The notes beneath the pieces are model-generated. The model was not told the DNA's origin. It did not search any database and saw nothing but the letters and a program-made list of their open reading frames with translations. Positions 10,217-20,590 of a stretch of 64,000 nt of DNA are shown piece by piece (the first letter of the stretch is position 1; each line of letters begins with the position of its first letter). Both the position numbers and the translations under genes were made by a program. The stretch spans positions 358,238 to 422,237 of the forward strand of contig NZ_LMGA01000001.1 in assembly GCF_001427025.1 (NCBI RefSeq), read 5' to 3'. This DNA is from Mesorhizobium sp. Root554 (lineage in GTDB: Bacteria > Pseudomonadota > Alphaproteobacteria > Rhizobiales > Rhizobiaceae).

Positions 10217-11591
10217 CGTGGTTTCTCTCCACCGTCAAATGCGCATAGCCCGCATTGCCGCTTGAAGCGAGGTCGCCTGTTACCGGTTCCGCCCAGCGCT
10301 GGCCGACGATCGCACCCTTCAAGGCGCCGTCGATGACATTGTCGGTCAGGATCGCAGATCCGGACCCTTCGACCACCGAAACGGCGATGCCGGTGCCGGC
10401 GTTTCGGATGATGTTGCTGCTGGCCACAACGTTGCGCAGGTATGGTCCCCAGCCGATCTGCAGACCATAGAGCGGCGCGTTCTCGATGACATTGCCTGTC
10501 GCAGTCGTGTCGGCCTCGAAGCAGATGCCGGTGCCGAAGCCGGGCGAGTCCGGCGTATAGGGCCCGACCGCCGACAGGTTGCGTACGACATTGCCCGTGC
10601 AGGTGGCCATGCGGCCCCCTTCGTTAAAGTTGACGATCGAGATGCCGTTGGCGGCGCCATCGACGATGTTGGCGTTGATCACCGCGCCTTCGAAGGCGAA
10701 CTCCGAATAAATCGCCGTTTCGCCGGAGCGCAGGCAGGTGTTGGAACCGATCTGGACGTTGCTGGCGCTGTTCGCCCGCACGGCGGAGAAGGCGCAGTCC
10801 GAGACCATGTTGTCGGTGACCATGACATTGGCGGCGCGGAAGACATTGATGCCGTTGCCGTTCTGTCCGGTGCCGCCGGCGGCCGCGCCGATCCGCTGCA
10901 CCCGGTTGCCGGAGACCATGGTGCTGTCCTCGCCCGCCTGCCAGCGGTGGACGAGGATGCCGCCATTGGCGCAGTCCGCCACGCTGTTGCCGGCGATCCG
11001 CATTCCGGCGCCCTGGATGGACCATATGCCGGCGTCGGCCGCGCCCGTGACGGTGGATCGTTCGATGCGGCCGGCGGCTGCTTCAAGCACGATGCCATTT
11101 CTCGCGCTGCCGGCGACGACGCAGCTGTCGATGGCGAGATGGCCGACGCGGCGCAGGTCGAGCAGCCCTTCGGCCTGGTCGCCGATCCACTGATTGACGC
11201 CGTCGAAAACGAGGCCCGCGAGATCGACCACCTCGGCGCCTTCGCTCATCATCAGATGGCCGCCGCCGCCATAGACGATGCGCGTCGCCCCTGGAACGCC
11301 CGAAAGCCGCACCCGGTCGGGCAGGGTGAGGTTCGAAACGATATAGATGCCCGGCGGCAGCATGACAGGCGCATTGCGGTCGCTTGCCTCGCGCAGCATC
11401 TTTGCAAAAGCTTTGCTCTGGTCGTCCGTCGCGTCGGACCGCACACCGAAATCGGTCGCGTTGATCGAGCCGCGCAGGGATGCCGTCTGGATGGTGGAGA
11501 GGTTGGTTGCGCCGGCTTTGCCAATCGCAAGGCCAAGCACCGCGAAGCCCGCGGTGCCGGTCAAGAAACGTCTTCTGTTCAACATTGGCAC
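10209..11591 (-). CDS. Tat-exported parallel beta-helix repeat protein (TIGR03808 type)
   Basis: 460-residue protein of unknown function. A twin-arginine signal, LNRRRFLTGTAGFAVLGLAIG, is at the N-terminus, so it should be exported folded to the periplasm. The rest is a right-handed parallel beta-helix of the pectate-lyase fold: FGVRSDATDDQSKAFAKML, then many turns ending in Asn-rich steps such as IAGNSV, VSGNRV, VTDNMV, IGSNTC, ASSNII and LTDNVI. This matches the twin-arginine-translocated repeat family TIGR03808 by recall. Such folds often bind or cut polysaccharide, but no catalytic residues can be assigned. It is monocistronic and convergent with the asparaginase gene. Confidence 0.85.
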   Translation of the reverse strand: MPMLNRRRFLTGTAGFAVLGLAIGKAGATNLSTIQTASLRGSINATDFGVRSDATDDQSKAFAKMLREASDRNAPVMLPPGIYIVSNLTLPDRVRLSGVPGATRIVYGGGGHLMMSEGAEVVDLAGLVFDGVNQWIGDQAEGLLDLRRVGHLAIDSCVVAGSARNGIVLEAAAGRIERSTVTGAADAGIWSIQGAGMRIAGNSVADCANGGILVHRWQAGEDSTMVSGNRVQRIGAAAGGTGQNGNGINVFRAANVMVTDNMVSDCAFSAVRANSASNVQIGSNTCLRSGETAIYSEFAFEGAVINANIVDGAANGISIVNFNEGGRMATCTGNVVRNLSAVGPYTPDSPGFGTGICFEADTTATGNVIENAPLYGLQIGWGPYLRNVVASSNIIRNAGTGIAVSVVEGSGSAILTDNVIDGALKGAIVGQRWAEPVTGDLASSGNAGYAHLTVERNHVS

Positions 11592-11691
11592 AGCTTTCCG
11601 GCTCTCAAGCTGTACGGCGCAACAAGCATGCCAGAGCGCAGATACCGCTTTTGCGGTTGTGAAGCCGGGCTTGCGGGCCTAGATTCGGGCG

Positions 11692-12165
11692 ATGAGCAGA
11701 GCCTTCACCCGCGAAGAAGACAACGAATCCATCGCCGACATCGGCGAAAAACCGGTGAGCGCGCACCGCAATCTGGTGACTGAACACGGACTGGCGCAGA
11801 TCGAAGCCGAATTGGCGAGGTTGCGCGAGGAGCTTGGCAAGGCGGAGCGGCAAGAGGACCGCGAACGCCTCGCCATGGCGTCGCGCGATCTTCGCTACTG
11901 GACGGCGCGGCGCGAGAACGCGGAAGTCTCCGTTCCGGATGCCGATAGCGACGTTGCCCGCTTCGGCATGGGCGTCACCCTGGAAGATGAGGACGGCGGC
12001 AAGGTCCACTGGAAAATCGTCGGCGAGGACGAAGCCGATCCGGCCAAGGGCACCATCTCGCATGTGTCGCCGATGGCGCAGGCGTTGTTCGGTAAAAAGG
12101 CGGGCGACCTGGTGACGGTCAACGGCAGGGAATGGGAGATCGTCAAGCTGAGCGCGAAGGGGTGA
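11692..12165 (+). CDS. GreA/GreB-family transcription elongation factor
   Basis: 157-residue protein. Residues 30-75 (LAQIEAELARLREELGKAE and on) form the expected coiled coil, and the C-terminal half has the Gre FKBP-like domain: RFGMGVTLEDEDG, WKIVGEDEADPAKGTIS, SPMAQALFGKKAGDLV. Gre factors enter the RNA polymerase secondary channel and stimulate transcript cleavage. The N-terminus MSRAFTREEDNE is like the GreB-type proteins found beside a main GreA in rhizobia. No operon partner is evident; it converges with the toxin gene, 4 bases away. Confidence 0.88.
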   Translation: MSRAFTREEDNESIADIGEKPVSAHRNLVTEHGLAQIEAELARLREELGKAERQEDRERLAMASRDLRYWTARRENAEVSVPDADSDVARFGMGVTLEDEDGGKVHWKIVGEDEADPAKGTISHVSPMAQALFGKKAGDLVTVNGREWEIVKLSAKG

Positions 12166-12169
12166 AGGC

Positions 12170-12559
12170 TTATGGGTCCAGCTTGACGGTATGGTCTCTG
12201 AAAAAGGCGGTGGCGCCTTCCTCATCTATTTCGCCAGCTGCGATTCCCATCGTGAATTCATAAATCGTGCCGTTGTCGGCGGTTAGCGCGTACCCGTTTA
12301 CGATCAGGAACGTACCGGCGGCGACGATGGCCGTTCGCTTGTTGCCATCGACGAAGGCGTGGTTTCGGGCAATTCCGAAAACGTAGGCGGCCGCTAAATC
12401 GTGAATGGCGGGCTCGCCATAATTAGCTTTGTTTTCAGCACGCGCCCAAGCGGACTCGAGCGAATTTTCATCCCTTAGGCCTTGCGCGCCGCCGTGCCTG
12501 CGCAACTGTTCAGCATGCATGGCCTCCACGGATCGCCGGCTCAGAAACTCCCAGTTCAT
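12170..12559 (-). CDS. doc: Doc-type Fic-fold toxin of a toxin-antitoxin pair
   Basis: 129-residue protein with the Doc version of the Fic motif, HAFVDGNKRTA, near residue 67. Doc toxins phosphorylate elongation factor Tu and stop translation. The His, Phe, Asp, Asn, Lys and Arg of the motif are all present, so it looks active. It lies downstream of an AbrB-fold antitoxin gene with a 4-base ATGA overlap, the usual order for such pairs. It is possible that it has only a regulatory or silent role in the chromosome. Confidence 0.9.
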   Translation of the reverse strand: MNWEFLSRRSVEAMHAEQLRRHGGAQGLRDENSLESAWARAENKANYGEPAIHDLAAAYVFGIARNHAFVDGNKRTAIVAAGTFLIVNGYALTADNGTIYEFTMGIAAGEIDEEGATAFFRDHTVKLDP

Positions 12560-12777
12560 TCCGCGAGCTTCTGGAGCGCGACCTTGTATTTGTCCATGAC
12601 CTCGCGCGCGGCCTTCATCTGGCGTTCGAAGCTGTCGTCAACCGCTTCAAGCGTGACGCCCTTCGCCGTTTCAGTGATTGAAAGCTGATCTCCGGCTTTA
12701 ATGTTCAGGCGCTCGAGTATCTCCTTCGGCAGGATCACACCTTCGGAATTGCCGATCTTGCGGATGACCGTGTTCAT
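12556..12777 (-). CDS. AbrB/MazE-fold antitoxin
   Basis: 73-residue antitoxin. Its N-terminal half, VIRKIGNSEGVILPKEILER, is the SpoVT/AbrB swapped-hairpin DNA-binding domain; the acidic and helical C-terminus (DDSFERQMKAAREVMDKYK) should neutralise the Doc toxin. The GGAGC-like sequence before the ATG at 12777 and the palindromes just upstream (12788-12843) fit autorepression by the antitoxin-toxin complex. Pairing of an AbrB-type antitoxin with Doc (rather than Phd) is common in alphaproteobacteria. Confidence 0.9.
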   Translation of the reverse strand: MNTVIRKIGNSEGVILPKEILERLNIKAGDQLSITETAKGVTLEAVDDSFERQMKAAREVMDKYKVALQKLAE

Positions 12778-12787
12778 GGGATGCTCC

Positions 12788-12843
12788 TGTGTTGTAACGA
12801 GAATTATAACACAAGCGAGCGAAGTTACAACAGGGATTATAAC
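12788..12843. promoter_or_regulatory. Double palindromic operator of the toxin-antitoxin operon
   Basis: Two related imperfect palindromes lie just upstream of the antitoxin start. The first is TGTGTTGTAAC...TTATAACACA (12788-12813); the second is GTTACAA...TTATAAC (12824-12843). TGTTGTAAC (12790-12798) is also a perfect inverted copy of GTTACAACA (12824-12832). Paired sites like these suit cooperative binding of the antitoxin-toxin complex. No experiment supports this; the repeats are visible directly. Confidence 0.65.
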
Positions 12844-12845
12844 GC

Positions 12846-14969
12846 TTAGTCTTCGGCCAGCAGCCGCTCCATCAGCCGTTCCGCCGCTTCCGGAATAACC
12901 GTTCCCGGCGGAAAGATTTCCGCCGCGCCTGCCGCCAGAACGGCGTCGTAGTCCTGCGGCGGGATGACACCGCCGGCGACCACCAGAACGCCATCGCGTC
13001 CAATCTTCTTCAGCGCAGTCTTCAGTTCCGGGATCAGGGTGAGATGGCCTGCCGCCAGTGACGATGCGCCGACGATATCGACATTGTGCTCGTCGGCCAG
13101 TCTGGCGATTTCCTCCGGCGTCTGGAACATCGCGCCGACGGTGACGTCGAAACCAAGATCGGCGAACGCTGTGGCGATCACCTTCTGGCCGCGGTCGTGA
13201 CCGTCCTGTCCCATTTTGGCAACCAGGATGCGCGGCTTGCCGCCAGTCTTCTTCTCGAAGGCCGCAAGCTTTTCTTCCAACCGGGTGACGGCCGCATTGT
13301 CGCCGAGTTCCTTGCGGTAGACGCCCGATATGGTCTGCACCGTGGCGACGTGCCGGCCGAAAACCTTTTCCAGCGCCAGCGAAATCTCGCCCACCGTCGC
13401 TTTCGCCCGCGCCGCGCGGATGGCGAATTCCAGCAGATTGTCCTGGCTTTCTGCCGCACGGGTCAGCGCGCTCAGTGCATTCTCGACATCGGCGACGTCC
13501 CGAGTGCCTTTCAATTGCTGCAGCTTGGAAAGCTGACGCGCCCGCACCTCGGCATTGTCGATCTTGAGGACATCGACCTCCATGTCCTGCTCCGGCCGAT
13601 AGGCGTTGACGCCGATCACACTCTGCTCGCCGGAATCGATGCGGGCCTGGGTGCGCGCCGCCGCTTCCTCGATGCGAAGCTTGGGAATGCCCTTCTCGGT
13701 CGCCGCGGCCATGCCGCCCAGCGCCTCGACCTCTTCGATATGGCTCATGGCGCGGGCGGCGAGATCATGCGTCAGCCGCTCCACATAGGCCGAACCGCCC
13801 CACGGATCGATGATGCGGGTGGTGCCGGATTCCTTCTGCAGGATGAGCTGCGTGTTGCGGGCGATCCGCGCGGAATGGTCGGTCGGCAGAGCCAGCGCCT
13901 CGTCGAAGGAATTGGTGTGCAGCGACTGCGTGTGGCCCTGCGTCGCCGCCATCGCCTCGATCATGGTGCGAACGATGTTGTTATAAGGGTCCTGCGCCGT
14001 CAGCGACCAGCCCGACGTCTGGCAATGCGTGCGCAATGACAGCGAGCGCTGGTCCTTCGGCGAGAAGTTCTTGTCCATCAGTTGCGACCACAGGAGGCGT
14101 GCGGCGCGAAGCTTGGCGACCTCCATGAAGAAGTTCATGCCGATGGCCCAGAAGAAGGACAGGCGCGGCGCGAACTTGTCGATGTCCAGCCCGGCGGCGA
14201 CCCCGGCGCGCGCATATTCGATGCCGTCGGCGATGGTGTAGGCGAGTTCCAGGTCCGCCGTCGCCCCGGCTTCCTGCATGTGATAGCCGGAGATCGAGAT
14301 GGAGTTGAACTTCGGCATGTGCCGCGAGGTATAGGAGAAGATGTCCGACACGATCCGCATCGAAGGCTTCGGCGGATAGATGTAGGTGTTGCGGACCATG
14401 AACTCCTTGAGAATGTCATTCTGGATGGTGCCGGCGAGATCCTTCTGGGCGACGCCCTGTTCTTCGGCGGCCACAATGTAGAGCGCCAGGATCGGCAGCA
14501 CGGCGCCGTTCATGGTCATCGACACCGTCATCTGGTCGAGAGGGATGCCGTCGAAGAGCTGGCGCATGTCGAGGATCGAGTCGATGGCCACGCCGGCCAT
14601 GCCGACATCGCCGGCGACGCGCGGATGGTCGCTGTCATAGCCGCGATGGGTGGCCAGATCGAAGGCGATGGAAAGCCCCTTCTGCCCCGCCGCCAGGTTG
14701 CGCCGGTAGAAGGCGTTGGATTCCTCGGCCGTCGAGAAGCCGGCATATTGGCGGATCGTCCACGGTTGCTGGACATACATGGTAGGGTAGGGGCCGCGCA
14801 CGAAGGGTGGCAGGCCCGGATATGTGTCGAGCGCCGGCAGGCGCTTGAGATCGTCCTGCGTATAGAGGCGCTTTACCTTGATGCCTTCCGGCGTATGCCA
14901 GATGCCTTTCGGCCCGGCGGCCGCTTCGCGTGACGCCGTCCAGCCGATGCGGCCAAAATCGGGGATCAT
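12846..14969 (-). CDS. scpA: Methylmalonyl-CoA mutase large subunit
   Basis: 707-residue adenosylcobalamin enzyme converting succinyl-CoA and methylmalonyl-CoA, used for propionate-type carbon. Seen: the TIM-barrel substrate domain ([53 protein letters not shown]), and a C-terminal cobalamin domain with the base-off motif DGHDRG near residue 610 followed by GASSLAAGH and VVAGGVIPP. Length is standard. The start at 14967-14969 overlaps the stop of the small-subunit gene as ATGA, so the two subunits are translationally coupled. It is also called mutB or bhbA in rhizobia. Confidence 0.95.
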   Translation of the reverse strand: MIPDFGRIGWTASREAAAGPKGIWHTPEGIKVKRLYTQDDLKRLPALDTYPGLPPFVRGPYPTMYVQQPWTIRQYAGFSTAEESNAFYRRNLAAGQKGLSIAFDLATHRGYDSDHPRVAGDVGMAGVAIDSILDMRQLFDGIPLDQMTVSMTMNGAVLPILALYIVAAEEQGVAQKDLAGTIQNDILKEFMVRNTYIYPPKPSMRIVSDIFSYTSRHMPKFNSISISGYHMQEAGATADLELAYTIADGIEYARAGVAAGLDIDKFAPRLSFFWAIGMNFFMEVAKLRAARLLWSQLMDKNFSPKDQRSLSLRTHCQTSGWSLTAQDPYNNIVRTMIEAMAATQGHTQSLHTNSFDEALALPTDHSARIARNTQLILQKESGTTRIIDPWGGSAYVERLTHDLAARAMSHIEEVEALGGMAAATEKGIPKLRIEEAAARTQARIDSGEQSVIGVNAYRPEQDMEVDVLKIDNAEVRARQLSKLQQLKGTRDVADVENALSALTRAAESQDNLLEFAIRAARAKATVGEISLALEKVFGRHVATVQTISGVYRKELGDNAAVTRLEEKLAAFEKKTGGKPRILVAKMGQDGHDRGQKVIATAFADLGFDVTVGAMFQTPEEIARLADEHNVDIVGASSLAAGHLTLIPELKTALKKIGRDGVLVVAGGVIPPQDYDAVLAAGAAEIFPPGTVIPEAAERLMERLLAED

Positions 14970-16390
14970 TCGGCCGCTCCGAGAGATTCGTCTATGCGTC
15001 CTGGGAGCAGGGCTTCGCAAAAGACCACTCCGTCCGCTGGCACTGCGCGATGGTCCGCCGGCAGCGTTTCCGCCTGCCGTTCGGTCGCGGCTGGATGAAG
15101 TGTCGTGCCGACAATCGTCCGATGGCCACTGTCGAAAGCAACGGCGCGTTCGGTGCGCGCGGCGTTGATGCGTTGCTGGATGCGGCCCGATTGCAGGCTT
15201 GCCAGTATGCCGCCTTCCGCTTCGATTTGCTGGAAGACCGACCATGCGGTCTCGCACAGGCCGTTGGTCAGCGCTTCGATGCCGCCCGAGCCCGAAGCGG
15301 GATCGCCGACATGATCGAGATGGCTTTCGTTCGCCATGATGAGCTGCGTGTTGCGGGCAATGCGCCGCGCGAAGGGCGCGGGCAGGCCATGCGCGATCGT
15401 ATGCGGCAGGATCGATATGGTGTCCGCGCCACCCGTGGCCGCCGCGAAACAGGCGATTGTGCTGCGCAGGATGTTCGTTTCCGGATCTTGCCGCGTCATC
15501 ATTCGGTAGGACGTCTCGGCATGGATGTGGGCGACCGAGGGGGGGATCGAGCACAGTTCCTGCGCACGCTTCCACAGTTGGCGCAGCGCTCTGATCTTCG
15601 CCATTGACACGAACTGATCCTGATCGACGCTCACTGCGAAGCCGATATGCGGCGCGGCATAGATCAGCGCCTGGCGCGCCTCCTCGAACAGCCGCAGGTG
15701 GGCGACCGCCGACGCCAGCATGATGCCAAGCTCCTGCGCCTCGGTTGCGCCGGCATTATGAAAGACGCGTCCATCTGCTTCGAGCAGGATGCCGGGAACC
15801 CCCATGGCGAAAAAATGCGCCAGCGATTGCGGCATCGAAGCCTGCAGCGCTTCGATGGACATGCGCAGCCGGCCGGTGCCGGCAAAGATCGCGGCGGGAT
15901 CGATGCCGAAAGACAGGCTCAATTTCGCCGGATCGACGCGTCTGCGGGTCAACAGCTCGACCAGCCAGTCGGCCATGGCTCGGCTGGAGGGATGGACATC
16001 GACGCGCAGATGCACCTGATTGAGGGAAACGCCCTCCAGGATACGCTCCAGCGTCTCGGCGCCGGCAGGCAATCCGTAGCCGAAGGCATTGGGTGCGCCT
16101 TCGAAAACCAGCGCCAGGCCTGTCGCACCCTGAGACAGATCGTCTTCGACCTGCGCCTTCGCACGGTCGAGGTCGGGATCGTCCACACGCTGGACGATAG
16201 CCCATGCAGCTTCCGGGTTGACGCGCAGGCTAGGCTCTCCTTCGGCAGCCCGTTCGTACAGCGGCTCGATGCGGACGCCGTCCTCGGTGTGCGAAACCAG
16301 TCTGTCCTCGAACGATGCGCCGTCCAGCGCCTTGTCGGCCAATTCCAGCCACCGCCGCCGTCCAGCTTTTTCCGTTTCAAGGGTTTCCAT
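14966..16390 (-). CDS. mutA: Methylmalonyl-CoA mutase small subunit, short form
   Basis: 474-residue partner of the large subunit. It matches the MutA barrel: [71 protein letters not shown]. Classical MutA is over 600 residues and ends in a non-functional cobalamin-like domain; this one stops at about the end of the barrel and linker, so that domain is absent. The start at 16390 is chosen because family sequence (METLETEK) begins there and GGAG lies upstream; 16408 is an alternative. It is the first gene of the mutA-mutB operon. Confidence 0.88.
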   Translation of the reverse strand: METLETEKAGRRRWLELADKALDGASFEDRLVSHTEDGVRIEPLYERAAEGEPSLRVNPEAAWAIVQRVDDPDLDRAKAQVEDDLSQGATGLALVFEGAPNAFGYGLPAGAETLERILEGVSLNQVHLRVDVHPSSRAMADWLVELLTRRRVDPAKLSLSFGIDPAAIFAGTGRLRMSIEALQASMPQSLAHFFAMGVPGILLEADGRVFHNAGATEAQELGIMLASAVAHLRLFEEARQALIYAAPHIGFAVSVDQDQFVSMAKIRALRQLWKRAQELCSIPPSVAHIHAETSYRMMTRQDPETNILRSTIACFAAATGGADTISILPHTIAHGLPAPFARRIARNTQLIMANESHLDHVGDPASGSGGIEALTNGLCETAWSVFQQIEAEGGILASLQSGRIQQRINAARTERAVAFDSGHRTIVGTTLHPAATERQAETLPADHRAVPADGVVFCEALLPGRIDESLGAAE

Positions 16391-16590
16391 CGCCGCTCCG
16401 GCTCCCATCCTTCTTGATCTGTCATTGCCGCTAGCCGGGCCGGGACAGTCTAGGGTCCCTTGCTCTGCATCGCAATGCACACAAAGGGCAGCTTGGAACT
16501 TGTATCTTTGATTTTCAGGGCGGCGTCACTATACCTGCCATAGGGCTCTGGCGGTGCGGAGCCACAGGAAAGCGTTGCGGAGACCATAGA

Positions 16591-18126
16591 ATGGCTGAAG
16601 ACACGGGCATCTTCCTTGGCGCCAGCCGCAAGCCGGACGACAGCTACCAACGGCCCGAGGAACTGCTGCTGCGCTACGGAAACCGCCACGGTCTCGTCAC
16701 CGGCGCGACAGGCACGGGCAAGACCGTGACGCTGCAGATCCTGGCTGAGGGGTTCTCGAATGCTGGCGTGCCGGTGTTCTGCGCCGACATCAAGGGTGAT
16801 CTTTCAGGCATTGCGGTGATGGGAACCGCGCAGGATTTCCTCGCCAAGCGGGCCGAGCAGATCAAGCTCGATCCCTATGAGTTCCAGGAGTTTCCTGTCA
16901 TCTTCTGGGACCTGTTCGGCGAGCAGGGGCACCCGATCCGCGCGACCGTTTCCGAAATGGGGCCGCTGCTTCTGTCGCGGCTGATGAACCTGACGGAAGC
17001 GCAGGAAGGCGTCATGAACATCGCCTTCCGCATCGCCGACGAGGATGGCCTCCTTCTTCTCGACATGAAGGATCTTCAATCGCTGCTGGCGAATCTCGCC
17101 CAGCGCGCCGATGAAATCGCCGCCCGCTACGGCAATGTCAGCAAGCTCTCCATCGGCGCCATCCAGCGCTCGCTTCTCATCCTTGAACAGCAGGGTGGCA
17201 AGAACTTCTTCGGCGAGCCGGCGCTCAAGATCGCCGATCTGATGCGCACGACCCGCGACGGGCGTGGCGCGATCAGCGTTCTGGCCGCCGACAAGCTGAT
17301 GATGAACCCGCGTCTCTACGCAACCTTCCTTCTGTGGCTGATGTCCGAATTGTTCGAGGAATTGCCCGAGGTCGGCGACCCGGACAAGCCGCGGCTGGTA
17401 TTCTTCTTCGACGAGGCGCATCTCCTGTTCAACGAGGCACCCAAGGCGCTGGTCGACCGGGTCGAGCAGGTGGTGCGGCTCATCCGCTCCAAGGGCGTCG
17501 GCGTCTATTTCGTCACCCAGAACCCGCTCGACGTGCCGGAGACCGTGCTGGCCCAGCTCGGCAACCGCATCCAGCATGCCCTGCGCGCCTATACGCCGCG
17601 CGAGCAGAAGGCGGTGCGGGTGGCGGCGGAGACATTCCGGCCAAACCCGGATTTCGATTGCGCCACCGTCATCACCCAGCTCGGCACCGGCGAGGCGCTG
17701 GTCTCTACTCTGGAAAATAAAGGCATACCTTCGATGGTGCAGCGGACACTGATTCGTCCGCCGTCCTCGCGGCTGGGTCCGATCACACCCGACGAACGGC
17801 GCAAGATCATCCTCGAAAGCCCCGTCGCCGGACAATATGACGAGACGGTTGATCGCGAATCGGCTTTCGAGATGCTGCAGAAAAAGGCCACCGAGGCCCA
17901 GGATGCCGAACAGCAGGCGCAGGAGAGCGGGAAATCCCGCTGGACGCTGCCGGGGTTCGACGGCGATGACGCGCCGGCCGGCACGACCCAGCGCCGGGCG
18001 CCGCGCGCCTCGAACCGCCAGACTGTGGCGGAAGCGGCGATCAAATCCGTCGTCCGCTCGGTGGGCTCATCGGTGGGCCGCGCCATCGTGCGCGGCATTT
18101 TGGGAAGTCTCTCGCGCGGGCGTTAA
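16591..18126 (+). CDS. HerA-like ATPase, DUF853 (YjgR) family
   Basis: 511-residue P-loop ATPase. Walker A is GATGTGKT near residue 36, Walker B is [12 protein letters not shown] near residue 270, and [20 protein letters not shown] near residue 310 contains the sensor region; all are typical of the DUF853/YjgR relatives of the HerA-FtsK helicases. The last 60 residues are basic and low in complexity. The cellular role is not known; a DNA-pumping or DNA-repair activity is inferred from HerA. Single gene, convergent with the L,D-transpeptidase gene. Confidence 0.88.
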   Translation: MAEDTGIFLGASRKPDDSYQRPEELLLRYGNRHGLVTGATGTGKTVTLQILAEGFSNAGVPVFCADIKGDLSGIAVMGTAQDFLAKRAEQIKLDPYEFQEFPVIFWDLFGEQGHPIRATVSEMGPLLLSRLMNLTEAQEGVMNIAFRIADEDGLLLLDMKDLQSLLANLAQRADEIAARYGNVSKLSIGAIQRSLLILEQQGGKNFFGEPALKIADLMRTTRDGRGAISVLAADKLMMNPRLYATFLLWLMSELFEELPEVGDPDKPRLVFFFDEAHLLFNEAPKALVDRVEQVVRLIRSKGVGVYFVTQNPLDVPETVLAQLGNRIQHALRAYTPREQKAVRVAAETFRPNPDFDCATVITQLGTGEALVSTLENKGIPSMVQRTLIRPPSSRLGPITPDERRKIILESPVAGQYDETVDRESAFEMLQKKATEAQDAEQQAQESGKSRWTLPGFDGDDAPAGTTQRRAPRASNRQTVAEAAIKSVVRSVGSSVGRAIVRGILGSLSRGR

Positions 18127-18141
18127 CCCGCGCCGCAGATG

Positions 18142-18945
18142 CTACCAGAGGCGGCCGAGCAGTTCGGCTTCCTCCGGAACGCCGGCGTCCATCGGGATCG
18201 CCCGGCGATAGGACGAGCCACCGGCAACAGCCTGGTCCAGATTGCTCGTGACGATCACGGGAGCCTTGCCGGGGACGCGGTCGTAGAGATCGATGATGTC
18301 CTGGTTCATCAGCCGCACGCAGCCTGAGGAGACCGACCGGCCGATGGAGTTCCATTCTGGCGAGCCGTGCAGGCGATAGAGCGTGTCTTCGTTGTTCTGG
18401 AACAGATAGAGCGCGCGGGCGCCGAGCGGGTTGGTCAGGCCGCCCGGCATGCCGCCGTTGTCGACGCTGTATTTCTGCAGCTCGGGCTGGCGCGCGATCA
18501 TCTCGGCCGGCGGCGTCCACTTCGGCCATTTCTGCTTCCACTGCACATTGGCGTTGCCGGCCCATTCGAAACCGGCGCGGCCAAGACCGACGCCGTAGCG
18601 GATCGCCTGCCCGCCGGGCTGGACCAGATAGAGGAAGTGGCCGGTCGTATCGACGATGATGGTCCCCGGCTTCTCGCCGGTCGGGTCGGCAACGACCTGG
18701 CGCAGGAACTGCGGATCGATCTTGTCGATGGGTATTGCCGGGATTTCAAAGCCTTCGTCGATCATCGGCCCGTACATGGTCGCGTAGTCGGGCAAGGCCG
18801 GCCCGGCGGGAGCGACGGGTTCCATCGGCGGCGGTTCCCGGCCTACGGTCGAGCAGGCCGCCGCGGCGACGGATACTGCACCCAGCGCCGCCGTATTGAG
18901 GAAGCGGCGACGGGTGATCGTTTGAGACGACGAATTCTTCAACAT
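18142..18945 (-). CDS. L,D-transpeptidase, exported lipoprotein
   Basis: 267-residue YkuD-fold enzyme that cross-links peptidoglycan or attaches proteins to it. The N-terminus combines a twin-arginine motif (ITRRRFLNTAALG) with a lipobox-like AAACS, so it is probably exported and lipidated. The active site is seen as YRLHGSPEW and SSGCVRLMNQD near residues 200-220, with the catalytic His and Cys intact. The ATG at 18945 follows AAAGAAGAAG and is preferred over the TTG at 18960. Rhizobia have many paralogues, so no specific name is given. Confidence 0.9.
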   Translation of the reverse strand: MLKNSSSQTITRRRFLNTAALGAVSVAAAACSTVGREPPPMEPVAPAGPALPDYATMYGPMIDEGFEIPAIPIDKIDPQFLRQVVADPTGEKPGTIIVDTTGHFLYLVQPGGQAIRYGVGLGRAGFEWAGNANVQWKQKWPKWTPPAEMIARQPELQKYSVDNGGMPGGLTNPLGARALYLFQNNEDTLYRLHGSPEWNSIGRSVSSGCVRLMNQDIIDLYDRVPGKAPVIVTSNLDQAVAGGSSYRRAIPMDAGVPEEAELLGRLW

Positions 18946-19100
18946 TCTTCTTCTTTTCAATTTGTGTCCGGGCAGGCGCGTTCTTCAACGCCCGAGGCTA
19001 TCGATGTGTGGCGATAGGCGACGCCAAATCTGGCGGTAAGGTGAACAAATCACGGTGACATGACGATGGCGGCGACACTGTTGCCATTCGGCAACGGCGT

Positions 19101-19760
19101 TTACCCGCCCGTCAGCAGTCCTTCGAGCGAGGGCAGGATCAGCTTCGGCGCCAAGTCGGTGTATTCGTCCGGCAGGCCGGCGCGGTTGATCCAGACTGTC
19201 CGGAAGCCGGCTTTCGTGGCGCCGGCAATGTCCCAGCGGTTGGACGACTGGAACGAGATCGCGTCCGGGTAAAGCCGCCACGCCGTCGTCACCATGTCGT
19301 AGACCGCCGGGTCGGTCTTGAACCGGCGCACCATGTCCACCGAGTAGATGTCGTCGAGGATTTCATCCAATGCGGCGGATTTGACCGCTGCCTCCAGCAT
19401 TTCGCGCGAGCCGTTCGACAGGATCGCCAGCCGCGCGCCGGATTTCTTCAGCGCCCGCAGCACGGCGGGCACTTCCGGATAGCAGTCCAGCCGCCAATAG
19501 GCTTCCAGCAATGTCGCGCGTAACCCGGGGTCGGCGGATGGCACCTTCTTCAGGGCATAGTCGAGCGCCTGCTCGGTGAGCTTCCAGAAGTCGGTATAGG
19601 CGCCCATCAGGGTCCTGACCCAGGAATATTCGAGCTGCTTGGCCCGCCATATCTCGGAAAGCAGCTGTCCGTCAGGGCCGATCGCCTCGGCGTGCCGGCG
19701 CACGGCGGCATGAACGTCGAAAAGCGTCCCGTAGGCGTCGAACACATAGGCATGATGCAT
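19101..19760 (-). CDS. Haloacid dehalogenase type II (2-haloacid dehalogenase family)
   Basis: 219-residue HAD hydrolase. Seen: nucleophile Asp in VFDAYGTLFDV at the N-terminus, LAILSNGS near residue 108, the Lys in VRRFKTDPAVY near residue 142 and FQSSNRWDIAGATKAG near residue 165. The last motif is characteristic of (S)-2-haloacid dehalogenases, which hydrolyse 2-haloalkanoates. The true substrate in this organism is unknown. The ATG at 19760 is used because the nucleophile motif starts eight residues later; an extension to 19796 has no family sequence. Confidence 0.88.
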   Translation of the reverse strand: MHHAYVFDAYGTLFDVHAAVRRHAEAIGPDGQLLSEIWRAKQLEYSWVRTLMGAYTDFWKLTEQALDYALKKVPSADPGLRATLLEAYWRLDCYPEVPAVLRALKKSGARLAILSNGSREMLEAAVKSAALDEILDDIYSVDMVRRFKTDPAVYDMVTTAWRLYPDAISFQSSNRWDIAGATKAGFRTVWINRAGLPDEYTDLAPKLILPSLEGLLTGG

Positions 19761-19979
19761 GGCGGTAGTTGTGAAACGCCGGGGCGGAGGGTGCAAGGAC
19801 TTTGCAACGCATGGTCACCACACGGGCGCGGGATTGCCACCGACCCGGTCCATATCCGGCGGTTATTTCACTACAAATTTTTAAAGAATGGCGGTGCGCG
19901 CCGGAGTTGTTTCAATTCTGGCGAGACCTATGTTAGTGCCGTAGCGACGCTTGGTTTTTTGCACAAGGGAGTACGATCC

Positions 19980-20582
19980 ATGGCTTTTGAATTGCCCGCA
20001 TTGCCGTATGACTACGAGGCGCTTCAGCCTTACATGTCCAAGGAAACGCTGGAATATCACCACGACAAGCACCACAAGGCGTATGTCGATAACGGCAACA
20101 AGCTGGCGGCCGAAGCCGGCATGGATGGCCTGTCGGTCGAAGAGGTTGTGAAGCAGTCTTTCGGCAAGAACCCCGGCCTGTTCAACAATGCCGCCCAGCA
20201 CTACAACCACATTCATTTCTGGAAGTGGATGAAGAAGGGCGGCGGCGGCAACAAACTGCCCGGCGCGCTGCAGAAGGCAGTCGACAGCGATCTTGGCGGC
20301 TATGACAAGTTCAAGGCCGATTTCGTCGCCGCCGGCACGACGCAGTTCGGCTCCGGTTGGGCCTGGTTGTCGGTCAAGGACGGCAAGCTGGCGATTTCCA
20401 AGACGCCGAACGGCGAGAACCCGCTCGTGCATGGGGCTTCGCCGATCCTCGGTGTCGATGTGTGGGAGCACTCCTATTACATCGATTACCGCAATGCCCG
20501 GCCGAAATATCTGGAAGCCTTCGTCGACAGCCTGATCAACTGGGATTACGTGCTGGAGATGTATGAGAAGGCGAAAGCCTGA
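19980..20582 (+). CDS. sodB: Superoxide dismutase, Fe/Mn family
   Basis: 200-residue enzyme that converts superoxide to oxygen and peroxide in the cytoplasm. Metal ligands are visible in YHHDKHHKAYV, AAQHYNHIHFW and DVWEHSYYIDYRNARPKY. FWKWMKKGGGG and the Gln in TTQFGSGWAWL suggest the iron or cambialistic type rather than strict Mn. The ATG at 19980 is preceded by AAGGGAG. A clear terminator follows at 20591-20618, so it is monocistronic. Confidence 0.95.
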   Translation: MAFELPALPYDYEALQPYMSKETLEYHHDKHHKAYVDNGNKLAAEAGMDGLSVEEVVKQSFGKNPGLFNNAAQHYNHIHFWKWMKKGGGGNKLPGALQKAVDSDLGGYDKFKADFVAAGTTQFGSGWAWLSVKDGKLAISKTPNGENPLVHGASPILGVDVWEHSYYIDYRNARPKYLEAFVDSLINWDYVLEMYEKAKA

Positions 20583-20590
20583 TCGAGCAA

